Origin: Alphaproteobacteria bacterium
GTDB lineage: Bacteria; Pseudomonadota; Alphaproteobacteria; Rhodobacterales; Rhodobacteraceae
Assembly (NCBI GenBank): GCA_030426685.1
Contig: JAUHYC010000018.1
Location: forward strand, 1-62,009
Length of the DNA stretch: 62,009 nucleotides
Reading direction: 5' to 3'
A program made the translations under genes and the position numbers. The notes beneath the pieces were generated by a model. That model was not told the DNA's origin and did not search any database. It was given only the letters and a program-made list of their open reading frames with translations. Shown here one piece after another: positions 36,079 through 45,332 of the stretch (the stretch's first letter is position 1; each line of letters begins with the position of its first letter).

Positions 36079-37218
36079 TTAGCGGGGGCGGTGGATATGG
36101 GCGCTTTGCACGATACCGAAGGCGGCCATCAGTACCAGCATGGCCGAGCCGCCATAGCTGACCATCGGCAGCGGTACACCGACCACCGGGGCGAGCCCCA
36201 TCACCATCGACATATTGACAGCAAAGAACAGGAAGAAGTTCAGCGCAATGCCCAGTGTGACAAGGGACGAGAACCGGTCCTTGGTCGACAGCGCGGTGAC
36301 CATGCAGAAGATCAGGATCAGGGCATAAAGAACAAGCAGAGTGATGCCGCCGACGAACCCGAACTCCTCAGCCAGTGTCGTGAAGATGAAATCGGTGTGC
36401 TTCTCGGGCAGGAAGTTTAGACGCGACTGGGTGCCTTGCATGAATCCACGCCCGTTCCAGCCCCCCGAGCCAAGGGCGATCTTGGATTGGGTAATGTGAT
36501 AACCCGCGCCGAGCGGATCGGTCGAAGGGTCAAGAAATGTATCGATGCGGCGGAACTGGTAGTCCTTGAGCAATTGCCAGTCCGTTCCCCGGCTGTTGAA
36601 CACGGTCGCGATCAGCCCGACGCCCGCCGCAATGACAGCGGCGAAATAGGCCCAATGGACACCGGCCAGGAACATCAGACCGCCGCCTGCGGCCAGCAGC
36701 AGGATCGAGGTGCCAAGGTCGGGTTGTCGCAAAACCATGAATGTGGGGATCAGGATCAGTATGACCGGGAAAATCACCCAAAGCGGGCGCGATGTTTTGT
36801 GCGAGGGCAACCAGTCGTAATAGGCGGCCAGCACCATCACCAGCGCCACTTTCATCACCTCGGACGGTTGCAGGCGCATGAACCCAAGATCGATCCAGCG
36901 TTGGGCTCCCATCCCGACCGTGCCGAAAAACTCCACAAAGATCAGCAGCGCGATCGAGCCGAGATAGGCCAAAACCGACATGTTGCGCCAGAACCAGATC
37001 GGAACCAGTGCGATGATGAACATTGCCGTCAGGCCCAACCCGAACCGCTCGATCTGGGGTTCGGCCCACGGGGTCCAGGATCCGCCCGCCACCGAATAGA
37101 GCATCAGGAAGCCCGCACAGGCGACGCTGATCAGCAACAGCGTCAGCGGCCAGTTCATATACAGGAACTTGCGGAAACCTGAGGGTGTGGATTTGACGGC
37201 GTATTCTAGATAGCTCAT
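36079..37218 (-). CDS. rodA: SEDS peptidoglycan glycosyltransferase RodA
   Basis: A 379-aa SEDS membrane polymerase with ten or so helices, elongating the lateral wall with PBP2. Visible family blocks are FMRLQPSEVMKVALVM, RQPDLGTSILL (the catalytic loop region), HYITQSKIALGSGG-like GYHITQSKIALGSGGWNGRGF and LPEKHTDFIFTTLAEEFG. It overlaps mrdA by 4 bp. Confidence 0.96.
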   Translation of the reverse strand: MSYLEYAVKSTPSGFRKFLYMNWPLTLLLISVACAGFLMLYSVAGGSWTPWAEPQIERFGLGLTAMFIIALVPIWFWRNMSVLAYLGSIALLIFVEFFGTVGMGAQRWIDLGFMRLQPSEVMKVALVMVLAAYYDWLPSHKTSRPLWVIFPVILILIPTFMVLRQPDLGTSILLLAAGGGLMFLAGVHWAYFAAVIAAGVGLIATVFNSRGTDWQLLKDYQFRRIDTFLDPSTDPLGAGYHITQSKIALGSGGWNGRGFMQGTQSRLNFLPEKHTDFIFTTLAEEFGFVGGITLLVLYALILIFCMVTALSTKDRFSSLVTLGIALNFFLFFAVNMSMVMGLAPVVGVPLPMVSYGGSAMLVLMAAFGIVQSAHIHRPR

Positions 37219-39164
37219 GCGCGGTCCTTTGCATCAGGACGCGCTTTGGGGCGGCGATCACCCTCCAGCCGTTTTTGTTGTTCCTTGATCCGCTCGCGAT
37301 CCCCTGTCGGATACGCCTCGAGCGGAGGCGTGCCATTGTAGAGCGCTTGCAGCATGATATCGCGTGCCACCGGCGCAGCGGCCTTGGAGCCACCCCCGCC
37401 ATGTTCGACGACCACCGCGACCGCGTATTTTGGATTGTCGTAGGGTGCGAAACTGACGAACAGCGCGTGGTCTCGGCGTTCCCACGGCAGGTCCTCGTTG
37501 CGGATCACACCGGCAGCGCGTTCGGCCTTGGTGATATTGCGCACCTGGCTGGTGCCGGTCTTGCCAGCCATGCGGAATTCATCGGCGATAATGCGGCTGC
37601 GATAAGCCGTACCGCGCCGGTTGTTTGAGACCGAGAACATCGCCTTGCGGACCTGTTCCAGATTGTTGCGATTGACCGTCAGCGGCTCACCCGCGCCCGA
37701 GGGCTGTTCGATCCCGTTGACCGAGCGGACCAGACGCGGTTTGACCGCACGCCCGGTTGCAAGCCGTGCTGTCATCACCGCCAGCTGTAGCGGCGAGGCC
37801 AGCATGAACCCCTGACCGATCGAGGCATTGGCGGTGTCACCAACCAGCCAGTCCTGTCCGTGAACGCGCTGCTTCCATTCCTGATTGGGGGCCAGCCCTT
37901 CTGCAACGGCGGACATCGGGATGTCGTGCTTGACACCCAGCCCGAAGATGCGCGCCATCTCGGAAATCTTGTTGATCCCTGTGCGCAGGGCCACGTCGTA
38001 ATAGTAAACGTCGCAGCTGCGCTTCAGCGAAGTTTCCAGATCGACCGTGCCATGACCGCCACGTTTCCAGCAGTGGAAGCGCCGGCTGCCGACCTTGAGG
38101 TGCCCCGGGCAATAGACGGTGTTGGACGGGCCGATGACACCCGCCTCAAGCGCTGCCATGGCGGTGATCATCTTGAAGGTTGACCCGGGCGGGTAGGTGC
38201 CCTGCACCGTCTTGTTGGCCAATGGGCGATACTTGTCATTCGTCAGCGCCCGGTAGTCCGCTACCGAAATACCGCGCACAAACAGGTTCGGGTCAAAGCT
38301 TGGGGCCGAGCTGATGGCGCGGATATCACCGGTTTCGCAATCGATCACAACGGCAGCAGCGCTTTCACCGGCCAGCCGCGCCTGCGCATATTGCTGTAGA
38401 TCCGCGTCAACCGACAATTGCAGATCCGCCCCGGCGGTTCCTTCCTGCCGGTCCAGTTCTCGCATCACACGGCCGGTGGCATTGACCTCGACCCGTTTGG
38501 CCCCGGCCTTGCCGCGCAATGAGATTTCTTGCTTGGCTTCCAATCCAACCTTGCCGATCTGGAACCGTGGAATGCGCAGCACCGGTTCGGGGTCCTCGAT
38601 CTGGCTGAGGTCATAATCGCTGACCGGCCCGACATAGCCGACCACATGGGCGAAATCCTCGTAGCGCGGATACTGTCGGGTCATGCCGACCTCGGGGATG
38701 ACCCCGGGCAGGGCGGGTGCGTTTACGGCAACCTTCGAGATATCTTCCCACGTCACCTGATCGGCCAGCGTGACCGGCAGGAAAGGGGCCGAGCGGCGCA
38801 TTTCAGTCTTGGCGCGCTCGATCTCATCTTGGGTCAGCGGGATCAATTCCGACAGTTTGGCAATGACCTTGTCGATATCGCCCGCATCCTCGCGCACGAT
38901 GACGATGCGATATGAGGGCGAGTTCTGTCCGATGATCTGCCCATTGCGGTCATAGATCCGTCCTCGTGTCGGCGGGATCAGGCGGATATTGATCCGGTTC
39001 TCCTCGGCCAGCAGGCGGTATTCGTCAGCCTGATCCACCTGCATGAACCGCATTCGGGCGCCCAGCCCGCCGATGAAGGCGGCCTGTATCCCGCCCAGGA
39101 TCAACGCGCGACGGGGCAGGCGCTTATAGGCGAGGCCAAGCGATTTTGGCTTGCGCTGCTTCAT
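37215..39164 (-). CDS. mrdA: Penicillin-binding protein 2 (elongation transpeptidase)
   Basis: A 649-aa class B PBP crosslinking lateral-wall peptidoglycan. An N-terminal membrane anchor (RALILGGIQAAFIGGLG) precedes the dimerisation region and the transpeptidase domain. The active site shows S-x-x-K as STFK (YPPGSTFKMITAM), SxN-type KRSCDVYYYD and KTGTS. It overlaps rodA and mreD by 4 bp on each side. Confidence 0.96.
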   Translation of the reverse strand: MKQRKPKSLGLAYKRLPRRALILGGIQAAFIGGLGARMRFMQVDQADEYRLLAEENRINIRLIPPTRGRIYDRNGQIIGQNSPSYRIVIVREDAGDIDKVIAKLSELIPLTQDEIERAKTEMRRSAPFLPVTLADQVTWEDISKVAVNAPALPGVIPEVGMTRQYPRYEDFAHVVGYVGPVSDYDLSQIEDPEPVLRIPRFQIGKVGLEAKQEISLRGKAGAKRVEVNATGRVMRELDRQEGTAGADLQLSVDADLQQYAQARLAGESAAAVVIDCETGDIRAISSAPSFDPNLFVRGISVADYRALTNDKYRPLANKTVQGTYPPGSTFKMITAMAALEAGVIGPSNTVYCPGHLKVGSRRFHCWKRGGHGTVDLETSLKRSCDVYYYDVALRTGINKISEMARIFGLGVKHDIPMSAVAEGLAPNQEWKQRVHGQDWLVGDTANASIGQGFMLASPLQLAVMTARLATGRAVKPRLVRSVNGIEQPSGAGEPLTVNRNNLEQVRKAMFSVSNNRRGTAYRSRIIADEFRMAGKTGTSQVRNITKAERAAGVIRNEDLPWERRDHALFVSFAPYDNPKYAVAVVVEHGGGGSKAAAPVARDIMLQALYNGTPPLEAYPTGDRERIKEQQKRLEGDRRPKARPDAKDRA

Positions 39165-39700
39165 GTCCGCACCCCAGCCGTGCCACTATCGGCCGCCGAT
39201 TTGCGCCGTACGCCAAAGGCGCTCTGGCTGAGCAGAGCGATCACGGGATAGATCGCTGTTGTCAGAACCACTTGTATCACCACGGGCCCCAGCGTTGCCT
39301 GTTGCACCGACAGGAAAGCAAGAATGATGTGGTTGAGCATAAAAACCGCCGCGATCACGGCGGCAATGGTTGTCCACTCGCCCATGAAACCCGTATCTCG
39401 CATTCCGGGTGCAGCGGACCGCAAGTAGGCCGCGCCCAGAACCACCAGCGCCGCCAGCAGACCCGGCGGACGCTGCAACAGCAGATCGGCCATCAGCATG
39501 ACGATGGCAACTGTCAGGATCGGCACATATTCGGGTCGTCGCAAAACCCAGGCATAGGTCAGGGCGATCAATATCTCAGGAAACGGCCAGCGACCCGGTT
39601 TCGTGTCGAGTGGCAGAAGGTGCAGAAACACCACAAGCACAGCGAGCGCAACATACAGACCACGCTTGGCCCAGAGGTGTGAGACGGGCTTATCCATCAT
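39161..39700 (-). CDS. mreD: Rod shape-determining protein MreD
   Basis: A 179-aa hydrophobic protein with about five helices in the mreC-mreD-mrdA position. Sequence conservation in MreD is low, so context carries the identification. It overlaps mreC by up to 11 nt and mrdA by 4. The start may be either of the tandem ATGs at 39700 and 39697. Confidence 0.88.
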   Translation of the reverse strand: MMDKPVSHLWAKRGLYVALAVLVVFLHLLPLDTKPGRWPFPEILIALTYAWVLRRPEYVPILTVAIVMLMADLLLQRPPGLLAALVVLGAAYLRSAAPGMRDTGFMGEWTTIAAVIAAVFMLNHIILAFLSVQQATLGPVVIQVVLTTAIYPVIALLSQSAFGVRRKSAADSGTAGVRT

Positions 39701-40592
39701 TCACCTCCGCCGGGGTCAGCGCGGCCTCGGGTTGCCGTGGGCCGACGATATCGCCCGAGTCCCGAATGGGTACTGCGGACTGGTACCGTAGCACACGCAA
39801 GAATTCCAAGCGTTCGAAATCGGCGGAAAGCCGGACGCGCAACCGGCCACCGGGATCGATTGCGACCTGCCCGATCAACAGACCCCCGGGGAACACGCCG
39901 CCATCTCCCGAGGTGACAACCCGGTCGCCCGGGCGCACAAGTTCGCGGTTTTCCAGAAACTCGATCGCCGGGGTCGGCGTGTTGTCACCCTTGATCAGAG
40001 CCGTCTGGCCCGAGGGCTGGATGGTCGCGGGGATCGCGCTTGAGGCGTCGGTCATCAGGATGACACGCGCGGTATCGGGCCCGACCCCCGAAATGCGCCC
40101 GACCACGCCGATGCCGTCCATCGTGGCCCAACCATCGACGATGCCGTCCCGTTCACCCACATTCAGCAACACGGATTGTCGGAAGGGTGAGCCGCTGTCA
40201 GCCATCACCACGCCCGTGATATAGGTCAGCCTCGGATCAAGGCGGACATTGTTCAGATCAAGCAGTCGCGCATTTTCCTGTTCCAGCTGCAGCGCGGCCT
40301 CTTTCCAGGCGCGCATCAGACGCAGTTCGCTGCGCAGCTCCTGATTCTGTTCGCTCAGGCGCTGATAACTTTGGAAATCCCGAACGAGATTGACGGCAGC
40401 AGTGACCGGCACCATGGCCCATTCCATTGACGGCACAACCTTGTCCACCACTTGTGCACGGAACCGTTCCACGCGCGGGCTGTCGATGCGCCAGACCAGA
40501 AAGATACCCAAAAGGCACAATACGACGATCCCCAGCAGCAACCGGCGCAGAGGTGTCGTGTATTCATCGCGCTGTGATCGGTCCTTTGCCAC
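39690..40592 (-). CDS. mreC: Rod shape-determining protein MreC
   Basis: A 300-aa bitopic protein. One N-terminal helix (RRLLLGIVVLCLLGIFLVW) is followed by a coiled coil around residues 70-108 (QRLSEQNQELRSELRLM) and a periplasmic beta domain with MADSGSPFRQSVLLNVG and RPGDRVVTSGDGGVFPGGL. It links MreB to PBP2 in the elongasome. Confidence 0.95.
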   Translation of the reverse strand: MAKDRSQRDEYTTPLRRLLLGIVVLCLLGIFLVWRIDSPRVERFRAQVVDKVVPSMEWAMVPVTAAVNLVRDFQSYQRLSEQNQELRSELRLMRAWKEAALQLEQENARLLDLNNVRLDPRLTYITGVVMADSGSPFRQSVLLNVGERDGIVDGWATMDGIGVVGRISGVGPDTARVILMTDASSAIPATIQPSGQTALIKGDNTPTPAIEFLENRELVRPGDRVVTSGDGGVFPGGLLIGQVAIDPGGRLRVRLSADFERLEFLRVLRYQSAVPIRDSGDIVGPRQPEAALTPAEVNDG

Positions 40593-40648
40593 AGGTTACC
40601 TTCCCGTGCTGCTCGTGCCCGAGTTTTCACCCCATCAGGGTGCGCGCC

Positions 40649-41698
<1,050 letters not shown>

Positions 41699-41849
41699 TT
41701 ACTGATCCCGTTTGTCAGAATTTCCACTGCCCGCGACTCGACGGTTCCGGGACGGATGCCTTATAGGGTGCCAACTCGCCCGGTAAAAGGGCTGATTCCG
41801 CGTCAGTCAGCACCTTTCCGCCTTATTGATGGGGACTTTAGAAGGCAAA

Positions 41850-42635
41850 ATGCTCTCATATCAACACATTTACCACGCCGGAAATCTGGCTGATGTACAA
41901 AAGCACGCATTGCTGGCCTGGGTGCTGGGTTATCTGACGCAAAAGGAAAAGCCGATCACCTACATCGAAACGCATTCCGGGCGGGGACTTTACAAGCTGG
42001 ATGCGGCTGAGGCTGTGCGCACCGGAGAGGCTGCGGCAGGCATTCGGCGGGCGCAGCGCGAAGGGTGGTTCAGGCCCGAACACCCGATGGCGCGCGTGTT
42101 GGAGGCGGTGCAGGCGCGCCATGGAGCGATGGCCTATCCCGGCTCACCGCTGATTGCGGCAAATCTGCTGAGAGATCAGGACAGCCTGTATTTCGCCGAA
42201 TTGCATCCGCAGGAACACGCGGCACTCTCACTGGCGCTCTCGTCCTATGGGGCGAAAGTTTACCGGCAGGACGGGTTTGATTTGGCGCAGTCTTTGCTGC
42301 CGCCCAATCCCCGGCGCGGGATGCTGCTGATCGATCCCAGTTATGAGGTAAAGGCTGACTACGATCGCCTGCCTGCGGTGATTGCCAAGCTGCATCGCAA
42401 GTGGAATGTCGGGGTGATCGCGCTCTGGTATCCGATTCTGACCGACAACCGCCACGCTTCGATGACAACGGCTCTGAAATCGGCGAACTATCCAAAGGCG
42501 GTCTGCCATGAGGTCAGATTTCCCCCAGCGCGCGAAGGCCATCGGATGGTGGGGTCGGGGATGTTCGTGCTCAATACGCCATTTGGCATCGAAGATGAGA
42601 TGGACCGTCTGTCAAAATTGTTCGCGCAACTCTGA
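41850..42635 (+). CDS. rlmJ: 23S rRNA (adenine2030-N6)-methyltransferase
   Basis: A 261-aa RlmJ enzyme methylating A2030 of 23S rRNA with SAM. It starts MLSYQHIYHAGNLADVQKH, as family members do, and carries the N6-methyltransferase motif DPSYE near residue 164 (LLIDPSYEVKADYDRL). The ATG at 41850 was chosen over 41826 for this conserved start and the GAAGG upstream. Confidence 0.94.
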   Translation: MLSYQHIYHAGNLADVQKHALLAWVLGYLTQKEKPITYIETHSGRGLYKLDAAEAVRTGEAAAGIRRAQREGWFRPEHPMARVLEAVQARHGAMAYPGSPLIAANLLRDQDSLYFAELHPQEHAALSLALSSYGAKVYRQDGFDLAQSLLPPNPRRGMLLIDPSYEVKADYDRLPAVIAKLHRKWNVGVIALWYPILTDNRHASMTTALKSANYPKAVCHEVRFPPAREGHRMVGSGMFVLNTPFGIEDEMDRLSKLFAQL

Positions 42636-42704
42636 CGGTAAAGAGCTGGAGGCAACAAAAGGCTCCCGCTTCGTTTGCCAGCATCAGAGATGCCGTCGAA
42701 CGAA

Positions 42705-42745
42705 TTGGGCCCGGCAGCGCGCCTGCGGCGCGCTGCCGGGCCCAA
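42705..42745. repeat. Perfect 19-bp stem-loop between convergent rlmJ and leuA
   Basis: Arms 42705-42723 (TTGGGCCCGGCAGCGCGCC) and 42727-42745 are perfect complements with a 3-nt TGC loop, in the 176-bp gap between the two stops. No T-tract follows on either strand. It could be a bidirectional or Rho-assisted terminator or a dispersed palindromic element; I found no second copy here. Confidence 0.65.
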
Positions 42746-42811
42746 AGCCGCAAGGGAGTTCGGCAAAGCCGGACACCCGCGGGTGCGGGAGATTTCCCCG
42801 CCAGCTCTGGA

Positions 42812-44386
42812 TCAAGTCAGGTCTTTGTAACTGATCTCGCGCGTGTCAGCGCCGGGACCGGCCTTTTCGCGACGCATGACCAGACGGTTCAGGGCGTGGA
42901 TATAGGCCTTTGCCGACGCAACAACCGTATCCGTATTCGCCGATTGGCCGGTTGCGATCATGCCGTCCTCTTCCAGGCGGACCGAAACCGTGGCCTGAGC
43001 ATCGGTACCTTCGGTGACCGCGTGAACCTGATAGAGCTGAAGATGGGCCTTGTTAGGATAAATCGCCCGGATCGCGCGGAATGTTGCATCCACGGGGCCA
43101 TCTCCATTTTCGGTGGCGATGACGTCCTTGCCATCCACTTCCAGCTCAACCGTCGATTCCGCCTGACCACCTGTACCGCAGGTCACTTTCATCGATACCA
43201 GTTGCAGATGGTCGTTGGCCTCATCATCGTCCAGCGTCATCAATGCGATCAGATCGTCGTCAAACACCTCTTTCTTGCGGTCGGCCAAATCCTTGAACCG
43301 CACGAAGATGTCCTTGAGCTGATTGTCGCCAACCTCGTAGCCCAGCGTTTCCAGCTTGTCGCGCAAGGCCGCGCGACCGGAATGCTTGCCCAAGGGCAGG
43401 GATGTCCCGGACAGGCCGATATCCTCAGGGCGCATGATCTCGAAATTCTCGCGGTTCTTCAGCATGCCGTCCTGATGGATGCCGCTTTCATGGGCAAAGG
43501 CGTTCTTGCCGACGATGGCCTTGTTGAACTGCACGTTGAAGCCCGACACGGTCGCCACCCGGCGCGAGATATGCATGATCTTTGTGGTGTCGATACCCGT
43601 GCGCCATGGCATGATGTCGTTGCGGGTTCGCAGCGCCATGACCACTTCTTCCAGCGCGGTGTTGCCCGCACGTTCACCAAGACCGTTGATGGTGCATTCG
43701 ATCTGACGTGCACCACCAGCCACAGCGGCCAGAGAGTTCGCGGTCGCCATGCCGAGGTCGTTATGGCAGTGGGTGGCAAAGACCACCTCGTCCGCACCGG
43801 GCACGGTCTCGATCAGGCGCTTGATCAGATCGGCGCTTTCCACCGGAGCGGTATAACCCACCGTGTCGGGAATGTTGATCGTGGTGGCACCGGCCTTGAT
43901 CGCAATCTCGATGACGCGGCACAGATAGTCCCATTCGGTCCGGGTCGCATCCATCGGCGACCACTGCACGTTTTCGCAAAGGTTGCGCGCATGGCTGACG
44001 GTTTCGTGGATCTTGTCGGCCATCTCGTCCATCGTCAGATTCGGGATGGCACGATGCAGCGGAGAGGTGCCGATAAAGGTGTGAATCCGGTTCTTCTCGG
44101 CGTGTTTCACCGCCTCCCAGCAGCGGTCGATATCGGCGAAGTTGGCGCGGGCCAGACCGCAGATGCGGCTGTTCTTCGAACGCTCGGCGATCTCGGACAC
44201 CGCCTTGAAGTCACCTTCGGATGCGATCGGGAACCCGGCCTCGATGATGTCCACGCCCATTTCGTCCAGCAGCTCGGCAATTTCGAGCTTTTCGTCATGG
44301 GTCATGGTGGCGCCTGGGCTCTGCTCGCCGTCGCGCAAAGTGGTATCGAAGATCAAGACGCGGTCTTGGTCGGTCACGTTGGTCAT
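42812..44386 (-). CDS. leuA: 2-isopropylmalate synthase
   Basis: A 524-aa enzyme condensing acetyl-CoA with 2-oxoisovalerate, the first committed step to leucine. The N-terminal TIM barrel has DTTLRDGEQSPGATM and the metal-binding HCHNDLGMA; GLGERAGN follows. The C-terminal third is the LeuA allosteric dimer domain for leucine feedback (VSMKVTCGTGGQAESTVEL region). A leader peptide rich in Leu and Ile codons lies upstream (44465-44551). Confidence 0.96.
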   Translation of the reverse strand: MTNVTDQDRVLIFDTTLRDGEQSPGATMTHDEKLEIAELLDEMGVDIIEAGFPIASEGDFKAVSEIAERSKNSRICGLARANFADIDRCWEAVKHAEKNRIHTFIGTSPLHRAIPNLTMDEMADKIHETVSHARNLCENVQWSPMDATRTEWDYLCRVIEIAIKAGATTINIPDTVGYTAPVESADLIKRLIETVPGADEVVFATHCHNDLGMATANSLAAVAGGARQIECTINGLGERAGNTALEEVVMALRTRNDIMPWRTGIDTTKIMHISRRVATVSGFNVQFNKAIVGKNAFAHESGIHQDGMLKNRENFEIMRPEDIGLSGTSLPLGKHSGRAALRDKLETLGYEVGDNQLKDIFVRFKDLADRKKEVFDDDLIALMTLDDDEANDHLQLVSMKVTCGTGGQAESTVELEVDGKDVIATENGDGPVDATFRAIRAIYPNKAHLQLYQVHAVTEGTDAQATVSVRLEEDGMIATGQSANTDTVVASAKAYIHALNRLVMRREKAGPGADTREISYKDLT

Positions 44387-44419
44387 GGGAATCTCTTTCT
44401 TGTCTGTCCTAAAGCCTAT

Positions 44420-44471
44420 GGCGCGCGGGCGTCCTCCTCTGAGCGGGCGCGCCGGATGGCACGCTCAGAGG
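44420..44471 (-). promoter_or_regulatory. leuA leader hairpins (putative attenuator)
   Basis: Two stems are possible in the leader RNA. CCTCTGAGCG, which contains the last Leu codon and stop of the leader peptide (44471-44462), pairs perfectly with CGCTCAGAGG (44445-44436). GGCGCGC (44453-44447) pairs with GCGCGCC (44426-44420). They interlock, so both cannot form as nested stems. This suits a ribosome-position switch. No U-tract is visible, so the output could be translational or Rho-dependent. Confidence 0.45.
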
Positions 44472-44551
44472 CGGATTAGGATCAGTAGGCCACGCAGAGA
44501 CGCACCGCGAAGGGCGGCGTCGGCAAAAAGGATATCTGCGCGGTTGATCAT
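44465..44551 (-). CDS. Putative leuA leader peptide (28 aa)
   Basis: MINRADILFADAALRG...LRGLLILIRL then TGA. The last eight codons read CTA CTG ATC CTA ATC CGC CTC TGA: Leu, Leu, Ile, Leu, Ile, Arg, Leu, stop. CTA should be rare in this high-GC genome. The final codons are one arm of a hairpin ahead of leuA, so leucine starvation could be read by ribosome stalling. The -10-like TATAAG ends only 9 nt before the ATG, so the peptide may be translated from a leaderless mRNA. Confidence 0.55.
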   Translation of the reverse strand: MINRADILFADAALRGASLRGLLILIRL

Positions 44552-44560
44552 GGGTTTGAG

Positions 44561-44588
44561 CTTATACAACGCGTGCGGCGAATGAAAA
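44561..44588 (-). promoter_or_regulatory. Candidate leuA promoter
   Basis: On the minus strand TTTTCA (44588-44583) is 16 bp from TATAAG (44566-44561). A start about 7 nt beyond the -10 would fall at or within three bases of the leader ATG at 44551. The -10 is good and the -35 weak. Confidence 0.4.
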
Positions 44589-44660
44589 GAACGAAATTCG
44601 GCTGTGATGAATTTTGGATAGGTGGTTGCTGAGGCCGAGTTTTCACCTAGCTCCTCCGGC

Positions 44661-45326
44661 ATGGTGAATGCATTGATCATCGGTGCCTCGGGCGGGATTG
44701 GCCGCGCTCTTGCCAAACGGCTTCACGCTGAGACCTTCCAGGTGACGGGCCTGTCGCGTTCGGGGAACGGGTTTGATCTGACCCGGCCCGACCTGGCTGA
44801 CGGCTTGCTGTCCGCGCTCTCCGGGCCGTTCGATCTGATTGTCGTTGCGTCGGGCGCGCTGGAGATCGATGGGGCAGTACCCGAGAAATCAATGCGCACG
44901 GTTTCGGCGCAGGCAATGATGGATCAGTTTGCGCTGAACGCGGTCGGTCCCGCTTTGGTTCTGAAGCACGCGCAGCGTCTGCTGCCCCGAAATCGCCCAG
45001 CGGTGATTGCCATATTGTCCGCGCGGGTCGGATCGATCGGTGACAACAGGTTGGGCGGCTGGGTCAGTTACCGGGCGGCCAAGGCTGCGGTGAACCAGAT
45101 CGTCCATACAGCAGCGATCGAGCTGGCACGGACCCACAAACAGGCAGTATGCGTTGCTCTGCATCCCGGAACGGTTAAAACGGCCTTTACCGAGAAATAC
45201 CTCAACCGCCATCCGGCCGTCTCACCGGATGAAGCTGCCGACAACTTGCTGTCGGTCATACGCGGGCTGACACCAGAAGATACCGGAGGTTTCTATGATT
45301 GGGCCGGGCGGTCCATACCGTGGTAG
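44661..45326 (+). CDS. SDR family oxidoreductase (C-factor-like)
   Basis: A 221-aa short-chain dehydrogenase. Cofactor loop IGASGGIGRALA is near residues 6-17, and the catalytic region reads LSARVGSIGDNRLGGWVSYRAAKAA, giving Ser, Tyr and Lys. Nearest in look to C-factor/CsgA-type SDRs; substrate unknown. The ATG at 44661 begins the Rossmann strand but has a weak RBS, and a GTG at 44622 is an alternative. It converges on the MORN gene with a 6-bp gap. Confidence 0.85.
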   Translation: MVNALIIGASGGIGRALAKRLHAETFQVTGLSRSGNGFDLTRPDLADGLLSALSGPFDLIVVASGALEIDGAVPEKSMRTVSAQAMMDQFALNAVGPALVLKHAQRLLPRNRPAVIAILSARVGSIGDNRLGGWVSYRAAKAAVNQIVHTAAIELARTHKQAVCVALHPGTVKTAFTEKYLNRHPAVSPDEAADNLLSVIRGLTPEDTGGFYDWAGRSIPW

Positions 45327-45332
45327 GCCTGC

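Noticed and set aside
42896..44479. 527-codon plus-strand frame opposite leuA
   Set aside because: It mirrors the codon structure of leuA, whose protein has all family motifs; the plus-strand translation is low-complexity and matches nothing I know.
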